Below are positions 21,557 through 31,845 of a DNA stretch of 64,000 nt, piece by piece. Within the stretch, counting starts at the first letter, position 1, and each line of letters starts with the position of its first letter. Source of the stretch: Phellopilus nigrolimitatus (taxonomy: Eukaryota; Basidiomycota; Agaricomycetes; Hymenochaetales; Hymenochaetaceae); assembly GCA_021029095.1 (NCBI GenBank), contig JAJOHG010000006.1, forward strand, positions 372,001 through 436,000. The letters run 5' to 3'. The position numbers and the translations under genes were made by a program. Below the pieces are notes generated by a model that ran no database searches, was not told where the DNA came from, and worked only from the letters and a program-made list of their open reading frames with translations.

Positions 21557-22929
21557 TTCGCCTACGACACCCAAAGGGCCTTTCGACTCTCGATATCGAC
21601 CTTGAAGGCTCATCTGTTCAGGATTTACAGCAGCAGATCCTCACAAATTCTGGCATTCTGCCTTCGCAGCAAGATCGTGAGTCCTCTCTCCCACAAACTT
21701 GAGTACGATAATTTTTCATGGTTCTCAAAAGAAGGGCACTTATGCCTTTCCCTTAATTTGGCTTGTTGTAGTGAAGTCTGGATACCCGCCTCGTCAGCTC
21801 ACTCTCATTCCGGAGCTGCCTGTCTCCAGTCTCGGTCTCGCAGCTGGAGACCAGATTATTGTGGTGCAGAAGGTTGGCTCAGGCGCTCCTGTTGCCTCAT
21901 CGCCAACATCAGCTCCGAGTGTATCACAAGCACCTGCAAGGACAACTACGACTTCTGCGTCCGTCCCTACTCCCGCCCGATCATCTGTCTCTGCTCAACC
22001 TGCTAGGGCAAACATGAATCCCTCAAGTGGAGGCGGCACAGGTCCGGAATATGTGACGACAGATGCCGGGGTGTTAATTCACCGGGTTCGTTTGCTCGGC
22101 AGTTGTAATAGTGGTGATTGTGCTCATGGATATGCTCAGATCGTGCCAGATGACAACGCATGTCTGTTTAATTCGGTAGCTCTTGTTTTCGAGCAGGACA
22201 CAGGCAAGGCACAGACAATCAGAAAAAGTCAGTACAGACGTGTTAAAAGATAACCACAAACGCTGACATTTATTCTTCTCAACCACAGTCGTTGCAGAGG
22301 CGATTCGTAATGATCCCATAAATTGGACAGAGGCGATACTTGGGTACGTTTGCTCACGATATGATTCTGTATACACCTTCCAACACTTTGGCATAGCCGC
22401 TCTCGCGAAAGCTACATCGAAACAATCCTGAAGCCGTCTTCTTGGGGTGGTGCCATCGAACTTGCTATCCTCGCCACGCACTACACAACCGAGATTGCAT
22501 CAGTCGACGTAGAGACAGGCCGCATCGACCGCTTCTCCCCTGCATCCTCCAAGCCCGCTAATCGTTGTATCCTGATATACTCTGGCATCCATTATGACGC
22601 GGCCTCGCTAGCACCGATGGCGGATGCGCCACCAGATTTCCATCAGACGGTATTCTCTATCACCAGCGAGGACGACACGACAGACCCGATACTTCTCGCG
22701 GCGAAGCAACTGGCCGACAAACTCAGGGCGAAAAGAGCGTTTACGAACACTGCGACGTTCGATCTGCGGTGTGAGGTGTGTGGTATTTTTTTATGCTCTT
22801 GCATATATATAAAAAATGTGCTCATGCTCATCTCCACGGATAAAGATATGTAAAACGGGACTGAAAGGGGAGAAAGAGGCAAGGGCTCACGCCACGCAAA
22901 CTGGACATGCGTCTTTCGGCGAGTACTGA
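21557..22929 (+). pseudogene. OTU1: OTU1/YOD1 ubiquitin thioesterase, body of the gene, cut off from its start codon
   Basis: Deubiquitinase that works with Cdc48/p97. Exons 21557-21676, 21772-22227, 22289-22343, 22397-22775 and 22846-22929 join in frame; with the ten bases at 11255-11264 the frame would be 367 codons. Order: UBX-like domain (LRLRHPKGLSTLD, SGYPPRQLTLIPELPVSSLG), Ser/Thr/Pro linker, OTU domain with PDDNACLFNSVALVF (catalytic Asp and Cys) and IYSGIHYDA (catalytic His), then a C-terminal C2H2 zinc finger (FDLRCE / ICKTGLKGE...HATQTGH). Everything downstream of the insertion is intact. As it stands the gene lacks its start. The first in-frame ATG, at 22014, would give a protein without the UBX-like domain if transcription started in the LTR. 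Confidence 0.93.
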
Positions 22930-24662
22930 TTTTTGTGCATCAAATTACTATGCTGTACTATGCTGTATTGGTATGTTGTTGTGAATTGTACACCGACTGT
23001 GCGCTTTCCCCTTCCACACCCAGATATCGTCGTTTCGGGACAATCTTGTGATTTGTTAAACATTCCGCGCGGCGCACGTTTTATTCTAATTTTTGTCATG
23101 CTACACTCTGAACTGATCCGCGGCGACCATGCACAATGTCACAAGGCGCTTCGTCCACTCCATGAGGGTACAGAACACTTGCCGGTATGTCATATTTCAT
23201 GTGATTTGCATCGACATTTACAAATACAACACGATAACCAGGGCTTATGGACGTTGGCATTGTTCATATATAATAATTAAGCAATGCGACGACCTGAACA
23301 TGCAAACACTGACAAGCTGATGCACACGAATGGCCATCCTTCCAGTGAACCCTTAGTCTGTCGACAGACTTTACGATAATCATAACACCATTACAACGAC
23401 CATCGTCCAGACTTTTATTGCTGTGGAGAATAGGCACCCAGACAAGGACTCAACCGCAGCGTACCCTTTGCGAAGTATTCGGGTGCCCTGCTCGCGAGCC
23501 TCGTGCTTACCGCTCACTCGTGATACCGCTACGTCCACTATCGGTCTATTCATTACTCTTCTCCGCGAACAGACATTCTCTCCAGCGGATGAGACTCTGG
23601 ACTTGAAGCCTGGAGATGGCCGACCATATCTATCTACGCGCCTCAAACACTGCCATCAGCTGTTCAACTCTCTCGAACCGATAAAAAGCATGCCGTTCCA
23701 AGAGCTATTTCGAGACCAAAACGAGGATCCGCTCCTTGTAAGCGCTTCGGAAGACCCTGCGAAGCTTTGCCTTGAATTTCAACGTCTCGAACGAGGACGG
23801 ACCGGAAGCTGCATACGTTGCACTCGGACATGCTGTTGGGATATCATGGCAAATTCTACGCGTTCGATAACGTGCTCCGCTGGATTGAGCCTTATGGACA
23901 TAGCCAGCATGCAAGTCGATTGGGCACATGATCCGTGTACTTTTCAGTTGTGAAAGTACGTAATCTCTTGTCGGCTCTGAACATTTTCATTCGATTATGA
24001 TTTGATTTCTCGTAGGAACGGGTAAATATGACATCAGATGCGCAAATCTAGCCTTATAACTGGTATCTCGCTAGCAAGAGCACGCACGTTTATCTCATTA
24101 CGGACCACCGTCCTCTTAATCGCTACCCCTTTTCAAAGAAGTGCTTGCCGGTCTCGCACGTGAAATTATTTCTGAGAACCGTTTCCGTGAGAACTTAGTT
24201 CACAGATACAATGGCGCTAAAGACACGATCAGAATACGACCATGTGTCAGTCTTTCCGCAACTGACCAACGTGCTATGAAAAAATACTTATCTCAAAGTT
24301 CGTGCTTGCTTGGAAAGCTATCCCCCTCAGGAGGTTCCAGAAGCTATGTTTGGTCCATATGCAATGATCGTTGTTCTTGACATTTTGCTCTTCTGTCTGT
24401 CCAGACGGTAATGGCGGCACGTTGGTCTGATATTTGGTTCTTGCTGCTAACGAACATTGGATTATCGAAGGAAAGCGACGATTGAACGATGCAGGTTTTG
24501 ACATTTAAAAGCTTCTTGATGCGTCCCCTGTTTTTTCGCCACGTCCCCGCTACCGCGTATATCGCAGTGCTCTGGCTCTCCTTGGGCTGAAGTATTGAGC
24601 TGACTTACTCTGAGTTCTGGTACTGCTCGCTGCTACCGCACACGCTCTATTTGAATATTACG
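22930..24662 (+). other. Region with an unassigned ORF, possibly a decayed gene
   Basis: I do not recognise a gene here. The longest frame (about 23354-23953 plus) reads LYDNHNTITTTIVQTFIAVE then NRHPDKDSTAAYPLRSI and DETLDLKPGDGRPYLSTRLK, which looks like real coding sequence, with a possible acceptor (GTCGACAG) just before it. Short frames at 23129 (MHNVTRRFVHSMRVQNTCR) and 24080-24150 could be further exons, but I could not join them. No catalytic motif or domain is apparent. Confidence 0.3.
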
Positions 24663-25738
24663 ATGCTCGCAGCACGTTCCTTCGCTCTCCTCTCAGGTTT
24701 CCTCTCCCTTCAGTCTGTCATCGCGGGCCTGTTATACAAGCGCGGCACTGCGTATTTTGACCCCACCGTCGGCGGTGGTTCCTTACTTGATGACGCAGGC
24801 GGCGGATTAGGCGAGCCACTGAACGTACGCGAGCTTTTCTCTTAGCGATCCTTGCAGTCGAGTCCTAAATGGAAAGTATAACATCATATTAAATTATATG
24901 CAGGTGATAATCTCCGGCCTGAGTTCGCCTGATGTCCTCACCGACAACGGCTTCCTAAACTTCGCTCGGTCGCTCAGCTTGTACGTTCCGCAGATAATCC
25001 GGCACGGGTGCCTCTTCCTCGCTTTGCAAATCTAAGGATATTGCTTGAATAGCTCGACGGAATGCTTGGACATCCACCTTGGCAACCCACAGAGTGCGAA
25101 CCTCGGCGACGGAAACGGTGCGGTCAACCAGACAATGGAGCTCCGCGCGGACTATGACAACAGCAACGTCGGTTCTTGCCTTGAGAGCCTTACGGGAGGA
25201 AACCATCTTAGGTAAAAATTGCTATGAATGGTACTAACCCATGAGACTAATGATATTTGCCACTCGTAGGATGTTCAGACAGAACGGTACCTCCGCCAAC
25301 AGCGGTGCCCTCTTCCTAGCGTGAGACCATTCGTTGATATTCGTTTGATTTTGCTCACTATATCATATGATGCGCTTGTTATACATGTAAGGGTTTCTCA
25401 AGAAGAGGACGTTTCTGAACACCACACTATCTCACCTGACGGGTATGACACAGGGCGGTGAGTTGTTCTAATTCCTACGTTCTTGACTGTAGAAGATTCT
25501 GACCATGACTCTTTAGGGACGCACTGGTATCCAACGCTACCGCTGGCCAGACGAATTTCGGTGGTGTCACGTACTCGTCAACGTCGGAGGACATCACAAA
25601 CTTGATTGCTGCTGGTAGCGATGGTGTCAATCATGGTACGTCTGACGCAAACGATCCATTTTGGTCGGTCGTATTTAACCGCTTGCAGGAATTGCACAGG
25701 ACGGCGTCGTCAAGCTGCTCACCGTGACGATTGTGTGA
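24663..25738 (+). CDS. Small secreted protein of a conserved basidiomycete family, function unknown
   Basis: ATG at 24663 starts a clear signal peptide (MLAARSFALLSGFLSLQSVIA). Seven short exons can be followed, with sequence GTAYFDPTVGGGSLLDDAGG, VIISGLSSPDVLTDNGFLNF, STECLDIHLGNPQSANLGDG, NQTMELRADYDNSNVGSCLE, MFRQNGTSANSGALFLAVSQEE, and a C-terminus IAQDGVVKLLTVTIV. The pattern matches abundant hypothetical secreted proteins of mushroom-forming fungi that I know without a function. Two Cys (ECL, SCL) may form a disulfide, and NQT and NGT are N-glycosylation sequons. It lacks any hydrolase motif. A role in the extracellular matrix or substrate contact is only a guess. Confidence 0.7.
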
Positions 25739-25954
25739 TTCTTATTTGGTCTTCTAAGCGTCTACCTTGAATATTTGTACGGGATGATGGGAGTTACTAT
25801 TTTTGTTTCTAAATCTGGATATTTCTATTAGTGCGCTTCTTCGATCGACAATGTACTTTGGCTAAGTACATGCACATGGGCTATACATTGTTCCCACGAT
25901 ATCGCGTGATAGGACGTGAGCGCTCCACTTTCAATGTCTCATTGCAGCTTCACC

Positions 25955-26577
25955 ATGTCCTCTTCGAAGAACTCGGACGTATGATTGTTTCTGTCCACCT
26001 CGCGATCGCAGCACAGGTCTGAGGGTGCGTTTCTTGCCTACGTTCTACTGTCAACATGTTTTCATTCCCGTGTCCAATATCCTAGGACCAAAAAGCAGCA
26101 GTCCTTTCTCTCCCCCTCAAGGCAATTCACACAGCATTTCTGCCAAAACGGAATCGTGCCTACCGGCCACCTGTCTTCTATCTAGGATACCTCGTCAATG
26201 ACGAATGGGTCAAACAATACGCAAAAGAGAAGGGCATTTACAAGACAATGTGGTTGGACGGCAAGGAGGTCTGGAATGAATCGGAGACGAGGGACTGCGT
26301 TTTGAAGTCCATTCCGAAGGATCTCGAGATCACCTCGTTCGCGCCTTACTATTCGCACGTTGCCTACTTTCCAAGCATGAAGTCGAAAGATGCGTGGCTG
26401 CTTACGGTCTACTCTAATTATCGCGGCCGGCAACGCCGTGCTCCTTCCAAGGACGACATTGAGAAGCTGCGGAAATGCTTGGGCGAGCCGGAGAAACCAA
26501 AATGGTATTTGTCTGCGGCGGAGTGGTTTTGGGGACCGCGCCCATATTATTATGAGGCGGGTATTTGTGAGACCTGA
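25955..26577 (+). CDS. Hypothetical protein of about 171 residues, intact member of a local family
   Basis: Exon 1 (25955-25978) gives MSSSKNSD and exon 2 (26086-26577) continues DQKAAVLSLPLKAIHTAFLP, PPVFYLGYLVNDEWVKQYAK, ITSFAPYYSHVAYFPSMKSK and DDIEKLRKCLGEPEKPKWYL, ending PRPYYYEAGICET. I do not recognise a known domain. The start is supported by the GTATGA donor and TCCTAG acceptor joining in phase; translation could alternatively begin inside exon 2. Broken relatives lie at 10620-10985 (minus), 26655-26760 and 27850-28192 (plus), so this is a family that duplicates locally. Aromatic-rich C-termini (FWGPRPYYYE) are a shared signature. Confidence 0.5.
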
Positions 26578-26654
26578 CGTATCAGATTTGTATTTGTGCC
26601 CTGTTGTTTCGAGATGATTTATTCGAATTGTTGAAATACAGCTGTTTGGTCTCT

Positions 26655-26760
26655 CCAGTCGAAGCTCTTCGCGTGCCTTCTTGCCAAAAGGTAATCGTGT
26701 CTATCATCCACCTGTCTTCTATCTAGGATACGTCGTCGATGATACGTGTGTCTCCATTCA
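26655..26760 (+). pseudogene. Fragment duplicated from the 25955-26577 family
   Basis: FLPKGNRVYHPPVFYLGYVV repeats the intact gene's FLPKRNRAYRPPVFYLGYLV, then coding similarity ends. No start and no continuation are visible. Confidence 0.6.
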
Positions 26761-26960
26761 TTTATCTATGTGTGCAAGGTAAAATGATAAGCATTCACTG
26801 GTTATTTGGATTACATTGTCAAAGTACATAGATCGTGGGAGTTAACGCATCAATTGGACATTCTCCTCCTCATCAACCTTGGCAAGTTCCGTAGGCAACT
26901 TCACCGTGTCCTCTTCGAAGAACTCCGATACGGCAAAGACCCCAGGCCCGTACGAACACA

Positions 26961-27782
26961 TTAATCGGACAGTCTCCTCATCGTCTTCGCTTTTGGCAAG
27001 TTCCAATCTATGGCGATCTTCTCCCATGCACATAGATAGTCCTGGCTAAAAGCGACTGCCTCACCGGCCTCGTTGTACTCGAATAGGCATTGGGCTTCGT
27101 TCGAAAAAGGTACCTTCGTCACCTGTAACGGCTCTCCTGCCAACCTCTCCTTCCGATGGAAAACATACAGACGGAAGAAGACGCCTTGGATAATAAAGGC
27201 ATGAAGAAATTGGAATTTATCGACAGTCTTGAACTCGGAAAACGCATGGATGGCTTGCTTGGTTACTTGTTCCTCGGCTTTTGATATCGCTTTGTAAGCC
27301 TCCTGCCTATTACGAGGACCGCCATTGTGCTCGGCAGGGGCGACAGAGTTGGTGGGGACAGCTATTATCTTGGCCACGAACAATGGATGATAATCATCGT
27401 CCACCCTCAAGAATCCTATGAACTCCGGGATGCGGTAAGTGGGTCGCCCAGCCTGCCGAGCTGGTGTATCCGGAAGACCCAGAAGAATGTCTGTGTAAAA
27501 TCATAGGTTACAAATTAGAATTGAACACAAGAAGAGTCACGGCTTACTTTCGTCTTTCGGTAGTTCTTTCAACTCGAAATGCGGGCCGATGGTTATACGG
27601 TGCCTTCTATCCGAGTACATCTTGCTTCGGTAGTCGAGTGATTCTCGCCAAGGAGTGTGCCAGGCAGACTTGCGGTTGTTGCTTCCAAACGCTTCGCGGA
27701 CGCCATGTTCAACATCTTCGAGATGAAACTGGAGGCTTAGCGCGGGCGGGCTGGGTTCATCGAGATGATCGGGTAGAGCCAT
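26961..27782 (-). CDS. Hypothetical protein, two exons
   Basis: ATG at 27782 on minus: MALPDHLDEPSPPALSLQFH, VEHGVREAFGSNNRKSAWHT, RRHRITIGPHFELKELPKDE, then a GTAAGC...TTACACAG intron, and ILLGLPDTPARQAGRPTYRI, FIGFLRVDDDYHPLFVAKII, EEQVTKQAIHAFSEFKTVDK, FFRLYVFHRKERLAGEPLQV, ending KTMRRLSD at 26961. The intron joins the two frames without a stop, giving about 250 residues. I do not recognise a domain; the protein looks globular and soluble with no signal peptide. Its 3' flank (about 26840-26960) has a long open frame in another phase that contains sequence repeated near the start of the 25955 gene. Confidence 0.55.
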
Positions 27783-27849
27783 CGGGGTGACGACAAAAGC
27801 AATCGGATGGAGAACTGGGAAGCCGAAGAGCTGTTGACTTTATAGGCTC

Positions 27850-28192
27850 ACATGCCAGCCGCACGGTGCCAGCCGCAGAGTGCCAGCCATAGAAGCAAGG
27901 AATGCGGCAAGTGGCTGGCACCTAGAAGAAGTAGGCACGAGAAAGATTAGATACCGAAGCGTGGAATATTGGGAGATGACAGAACTAAATAAGGGAAGAC
28001 AGATCAAACGCATTTTCGAATTCATTGTGAAGGACACAGGAATCACCTCGTTCGTTCCTGCCTTCCCAGCTGTCGCCACTTCCCAGGGATTAAGGCGGGA
28101 GGTGCGTGGCTGCTGACAATTTAATCGAGCTGCGGATATACTTGGACGAACCGGAGAACCCGAAGCGGTATTTAGCGCCCGAGTTATTGTGA
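27850..28192 (+). pseudogene. Decayed copy of the 25955-26577 family
   Basis: Plus strand contains GITSFVPAFPAVATSQ (compare EITSFAPYYSHVAYFPS) followed, in another frame, by NLIELRIYLDEPENPKRYLA and PELL then a stop (compare DIEKLRKCLGEPEKPKWYLSAAEW). The frame changes and the missing C-terminal aromatic block indicate a broken copy. Just upstream the sequence CCAGCCGCA/CCAGCC is repeated three times (27853-27890). Confidence 0.55.
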
Positions 28193-28489
28193 GGGGTGAC
28201 ATTTGTTGTCGTACATTGTTCTGCTGCTCTCGATCTTGTTTTCAAAATGAGTTTTCAATACTCATTTAGCTCGGACAATATCCACTTTATTTCAACGCAC
28301 TTATGTCTGTAAATTTACGGGTTTTTTTCCTGTAGAAGTTTTTGCGGATGAAATGGAGTTTGAGGCGCCTCTCCACCGCATGTCAATGACTTGGAAGTTG
28401 TGCTCATCACTGCGCATCTTCACTGCTTATCACCCGGTCCTGAGGCTTATATACAATTCATCAAAGGCATGCACTGACAAGCACCGGCT

Positions 28490-30948
28490 ATGGCGACGTC
28501 AACCCCCCTCGAACACAGCGCAGAGTTGGAGTCGTCTGCGAGTTCCATTCGTCGACGACCGCAGCCGCAGTCACTGCTTTTAGATTCTGCGAGCTCTCAA
28601 TCTAGCCATGCACAACCGTTTCAACAAGGCTTAGACATCTTCAATCTGCCAGAGGAACCCGTGGCGGAGGAGACGGTGGAGGCTTTCCACGACGAGCTGG
28701 TTGGAGACGGCCAAGGAGCTGAAGACGAGGAGGAGGATATGAAGGAGGACAAGCGCCCGTGGTACAGGAAACCCTCGCCATGGTGGTGAGTGCCTCTTGG
28801 TTTATGTGTATTCTGCCTTGCTGATAATGAATCCAGGATGCTCACTCTTATGCCTATCTCTGCTATGGCCCTCGCTGGAGTCTCGCCGTCTCTGTTGCAG
28901 ATTTACACGGATCTTGTTTGCGAGGCCATAAACAACCCAGCGACTGCTACTTTTCAAGAAGTGCATGCCAGTGTGCTGCCAGCGTCGCTCCAGAGCGAAG
29001 GGAACTCAATGCTTGCGGACATGAACTGTGCTTCGGATCCGAAAGTACAAGCCGCCGTCTCAAAACTCGTGGCTGGTACGCCTGCTTTACTCATTCTGGG
29101 ATACTAAATGACGAGCAATTCTACCCCAGCTCTTACTGCCACATTGGGTATATTGAGCTGTATAACTGGGGCATCCTGGGCATCTGTGTGTCTATACTCG
29201 CTTGTCTTTGCCATTATCCAAATAACTGATAGTCTGCAGCTTTCTGATCGTCTCGGTCGTCGACCTGTGCTTGCGATCGCCTCCTCAGCCGTTATCATCA
29301 GGTATTTTCATAACATTGCCATCTCGGTTACGTCGTTCGAATGAAGCATCTTAGCTATTCTATCCTTACCTGTGTTTATTTCTTCGCGGATCACCTCCCA
29401 GGTGGATACTGGTTCTTCATCGTCGGACCGACTATTCACGGACTGCTCGGTGGTTCGTATCCCATTAGAGTCCTTTTAATTTTATAAGCCCACCGATATT
29501 TGTTTCCTAGGCACTGCGGCTGCCTCCGCGGCTACCTCCGCGTACATCGCAGACTGCACGCCGGCTCTGGCGCGCGCGCGCATGTTCTCGCTTACACTTG
29601 GGTTACGCTTTACGGGCATGGCGGTCGGGCCGACGCTCTGTGCGCTTATCGTGCGCTTCACGGGCACACCAGTCGCGGCGGCTGTGCTTGTTGTTGTCAT
29701 ACACGCCGCATACCTCGCACTTGTATTGTTTGTCGTGCCGGAGTCCCTTTCTGCAGAGCAAATAATAGAGAACCGACGAGCATGGCGAGAGGCGAGGTCG
29801 ACTGCGGTGGTAACAGGGGAAGGCGAGGATACAGGCAGTCGCGTCGCGAAGGCAAGAGAAGTGATTGGTTCGCTCGTGGGATATGTCTTCGCGTTTCTGC
29901 GCCCTCTGTCAGTTGTAAGGCCCATCGCCGTCACAAGCGCGTCGGGAAGAATCCACAAAGACTGGAGTTTGACATATATCACGATCAGCTCGGGGCTGGC
30001 TTCATTGATCCTAGCTTCGTACTCGTCGATGTTCCAGTTTGGCGCGGCGACATTTGGCTGGACTGCCATTGAGGTACGACGACGAACCCTGTGGAGAAGT
30101 GTTTCATTGACGACAGATCTTATTTAGCTCGGGTATTGGTTTAGCGGCATCGTCGCCGCTCGTGCCCTCACGCTTACGCTCATACTTCCTAGTGAGTAGT
30201 CTATTCAGATCAGATAAACAGACAGACCAACTGATCCCCTGTGGAAGTTTTGATTAAGATTTACCATCATTATAAGGTATCAAAGCCGCAGGCCTCAGGC
30301 GCATTGTCTTTTGCGGATGCAGAATCAAGCGACAGAGCGCCGCTCCTGGCCCCGCAATCAAGCGACTTCAACACGTCCTCCCCTGTATCCCCGACACAGC
30401 CCCGTAGCCGATCGCAATCGCGTCCGCCCCGGCACAACACGCCCGCCTTCGACCTCGCGATCGCCCAAGCCTCGCTCGCGCTGGAAGTCGTCTGCTACGC
30501 GCTCGTGCCCGTGCTCATGACGCGCTGGCGCGCACGGATGAAGCCCGCGTACATCGTGCTCACCATCCTCGCGTCGTGCGGCGCGGGCTTCGGACCTGCG
30601 ATCCAGTCGCTCGCGGTCGACCTGTACGCCGGCCGCGGCGGCACAGAGACGGGCCGTCTGTTTGGCGTGCTGAGCGTCGTACAGGCGACGAGGTGCGTGA
30701 ATGGCGTTGATGGTCAGTTTCCTCCTGGGCTTTTTTTTGCTAATATTTCTTTTTGTGTTTATAGCTCGCAGATCCTTGGACCTACCGTATACGGACTTAC
30801 ATACATGAAGATCGTCGCAGTCTACCCACAGGGAATCTTCTTCGTGTCTGTGGGCGCAGTCACGAGTGCGCTCCTCGCGTTGTTGTTCGTAGAACTTCCT
30901 GGATCGAGGAAGACTGCTTTACACGACGAAGAAGGCGAAATATCGTAA
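28490..30948 (+). CDS. Major facilitator superfamily transporter
   Basis: Plasma- or vacuolar-membrane transporter with an acidic cytosolic N-terminus of about 100 residues (MATSTPLEHSAELESS...PWYRKPSPWW). The first membrane exon reads MLTLMPISAMALAGVSPSLL. The MFS signature between segments 2 and 3 is SLSDRLGRRPVLAIASSA after splicing. Further segments include GGYWFFIVGPTIHGLLGGTA, SAYIADCTPALARARMFSLT and FTGMAVGPTLCALIVRF. A long Ser/Pro-rich central loop (QPRSRSQSRPPRHNT) separates the two halves, and the second half ends ILGPTVYGLTYMKIV...LLALLFVELPGS. At least eight exons. The layout resembles TetA/Hiat1-like MFS proteins; the substrate is unknown. No neighbouring biosynthetic genes suggest one. 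Confidence 0.85.
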
Positions 30949-31845
30949 ATTATCATATCTGGACAATGGATTTTGGACTAGAGGAAGGAAGAATGTACGA
31001 TTCTAATGTCTCATAATCGAATCATCCCTTCAAACAGACTCTTGGAGATCTTTGCATCATAGGCCTCCACCGTCCGATTGCAGAAAGAAAGAAAGAAATT
31101 ATGACCGTTCTCATCGACTTTAAAACTACAGTAGTTGCCCTACACATGTAAATTCACTGCGTCCCTAAGGCAGATTTCATACCTATCAGGGTCTCTGACA
31201 TCAATAGGGTCGATTTGCTCGGTTTCCTCTAGCACCACGTAAAGCTCGCTCAAGTTTCCTCGTAACCGAACGGGAGGCTCGTTAGCGTTCATTTCTCCAA
31301 TTACAATGAATAAGATGTAGTGATGATGTCGAAAGCTAAACTCACTATTAGCTCGGTCCGTTGTAAATATCGATTATTCAGGCTTTCCAAGCTCCGAGAA
31401 ATACATACGCCTAGTTTGAGCAGACGTGGCTACATAAAGTGCGAAACATTTCGACATATCGCATAAAAACCACAAACTTGTTACAGCAGACTCCTCGCGA
31501 GCGCGATTATATATATACACCTTGTTGCAATACTACTGATGAAAGAATAATGCGAGATAACCTGGTGGTCTCATAAGATACTTCTAGCTTCGCATTCGAG
31601 CTGCAAGCCTCGGACGTGGGGTAATCGTACAGGGACGGAATGATCAGAAGGGATGCGGGTGATGGGGAGTAAGGAATGAAAAATGAAAAATGACGGAATC
31701 ATGCATTAAGACAAGAAAGCGGGACCAAGAGAGCAACGAAAGCTGCGAGACGAGACATGCACAACAGGGAAGAAATAATTGGAACTTAGCTACTGAGGTA
31801 GAGTGGAGCAGATGGATAGACACACAGAGACACAAACAGAGACAA
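30949..31845. other. Intergenic stretch between the MFS and J-domain genes
   Basis: Both genes converge here. Apart from the small minus-strand ORF at 31140-31292 (separate entry) I see only AT-rich 3' flanks and a short GAAA repeat (31085-31099). Confidence 0.5.
31140..31292 (-). CDS. Small acidic ORF of 50 codons, possible exon
   Basis: ATG at 31292 on minus gives MNANEPPVRLRGNLSELYVV then LEETEQIDPIDVRDPDRYEI and CLRDAVNLHV with a stop at 31140. Composition looks coding (no low complexity) and the ATG is preceded by an intron-like GTGAGT...TTG tract, so this may be the last exon of a small gene. Family unknown. Confidence 0.3.
   Translation of the reverse strand: MNANEPPVRLRGNLSELYVVLEETEQIDPIDVRDPDRYEICLRDAVNLHV

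Noticed and set aside
23354..25738. A biosynthetic gene cluster around the secreted protein and MFS transporter
   Set aside because: No backbone enzyme, P450, oxidase or transferase is visible between 22.9 and 31 kb.
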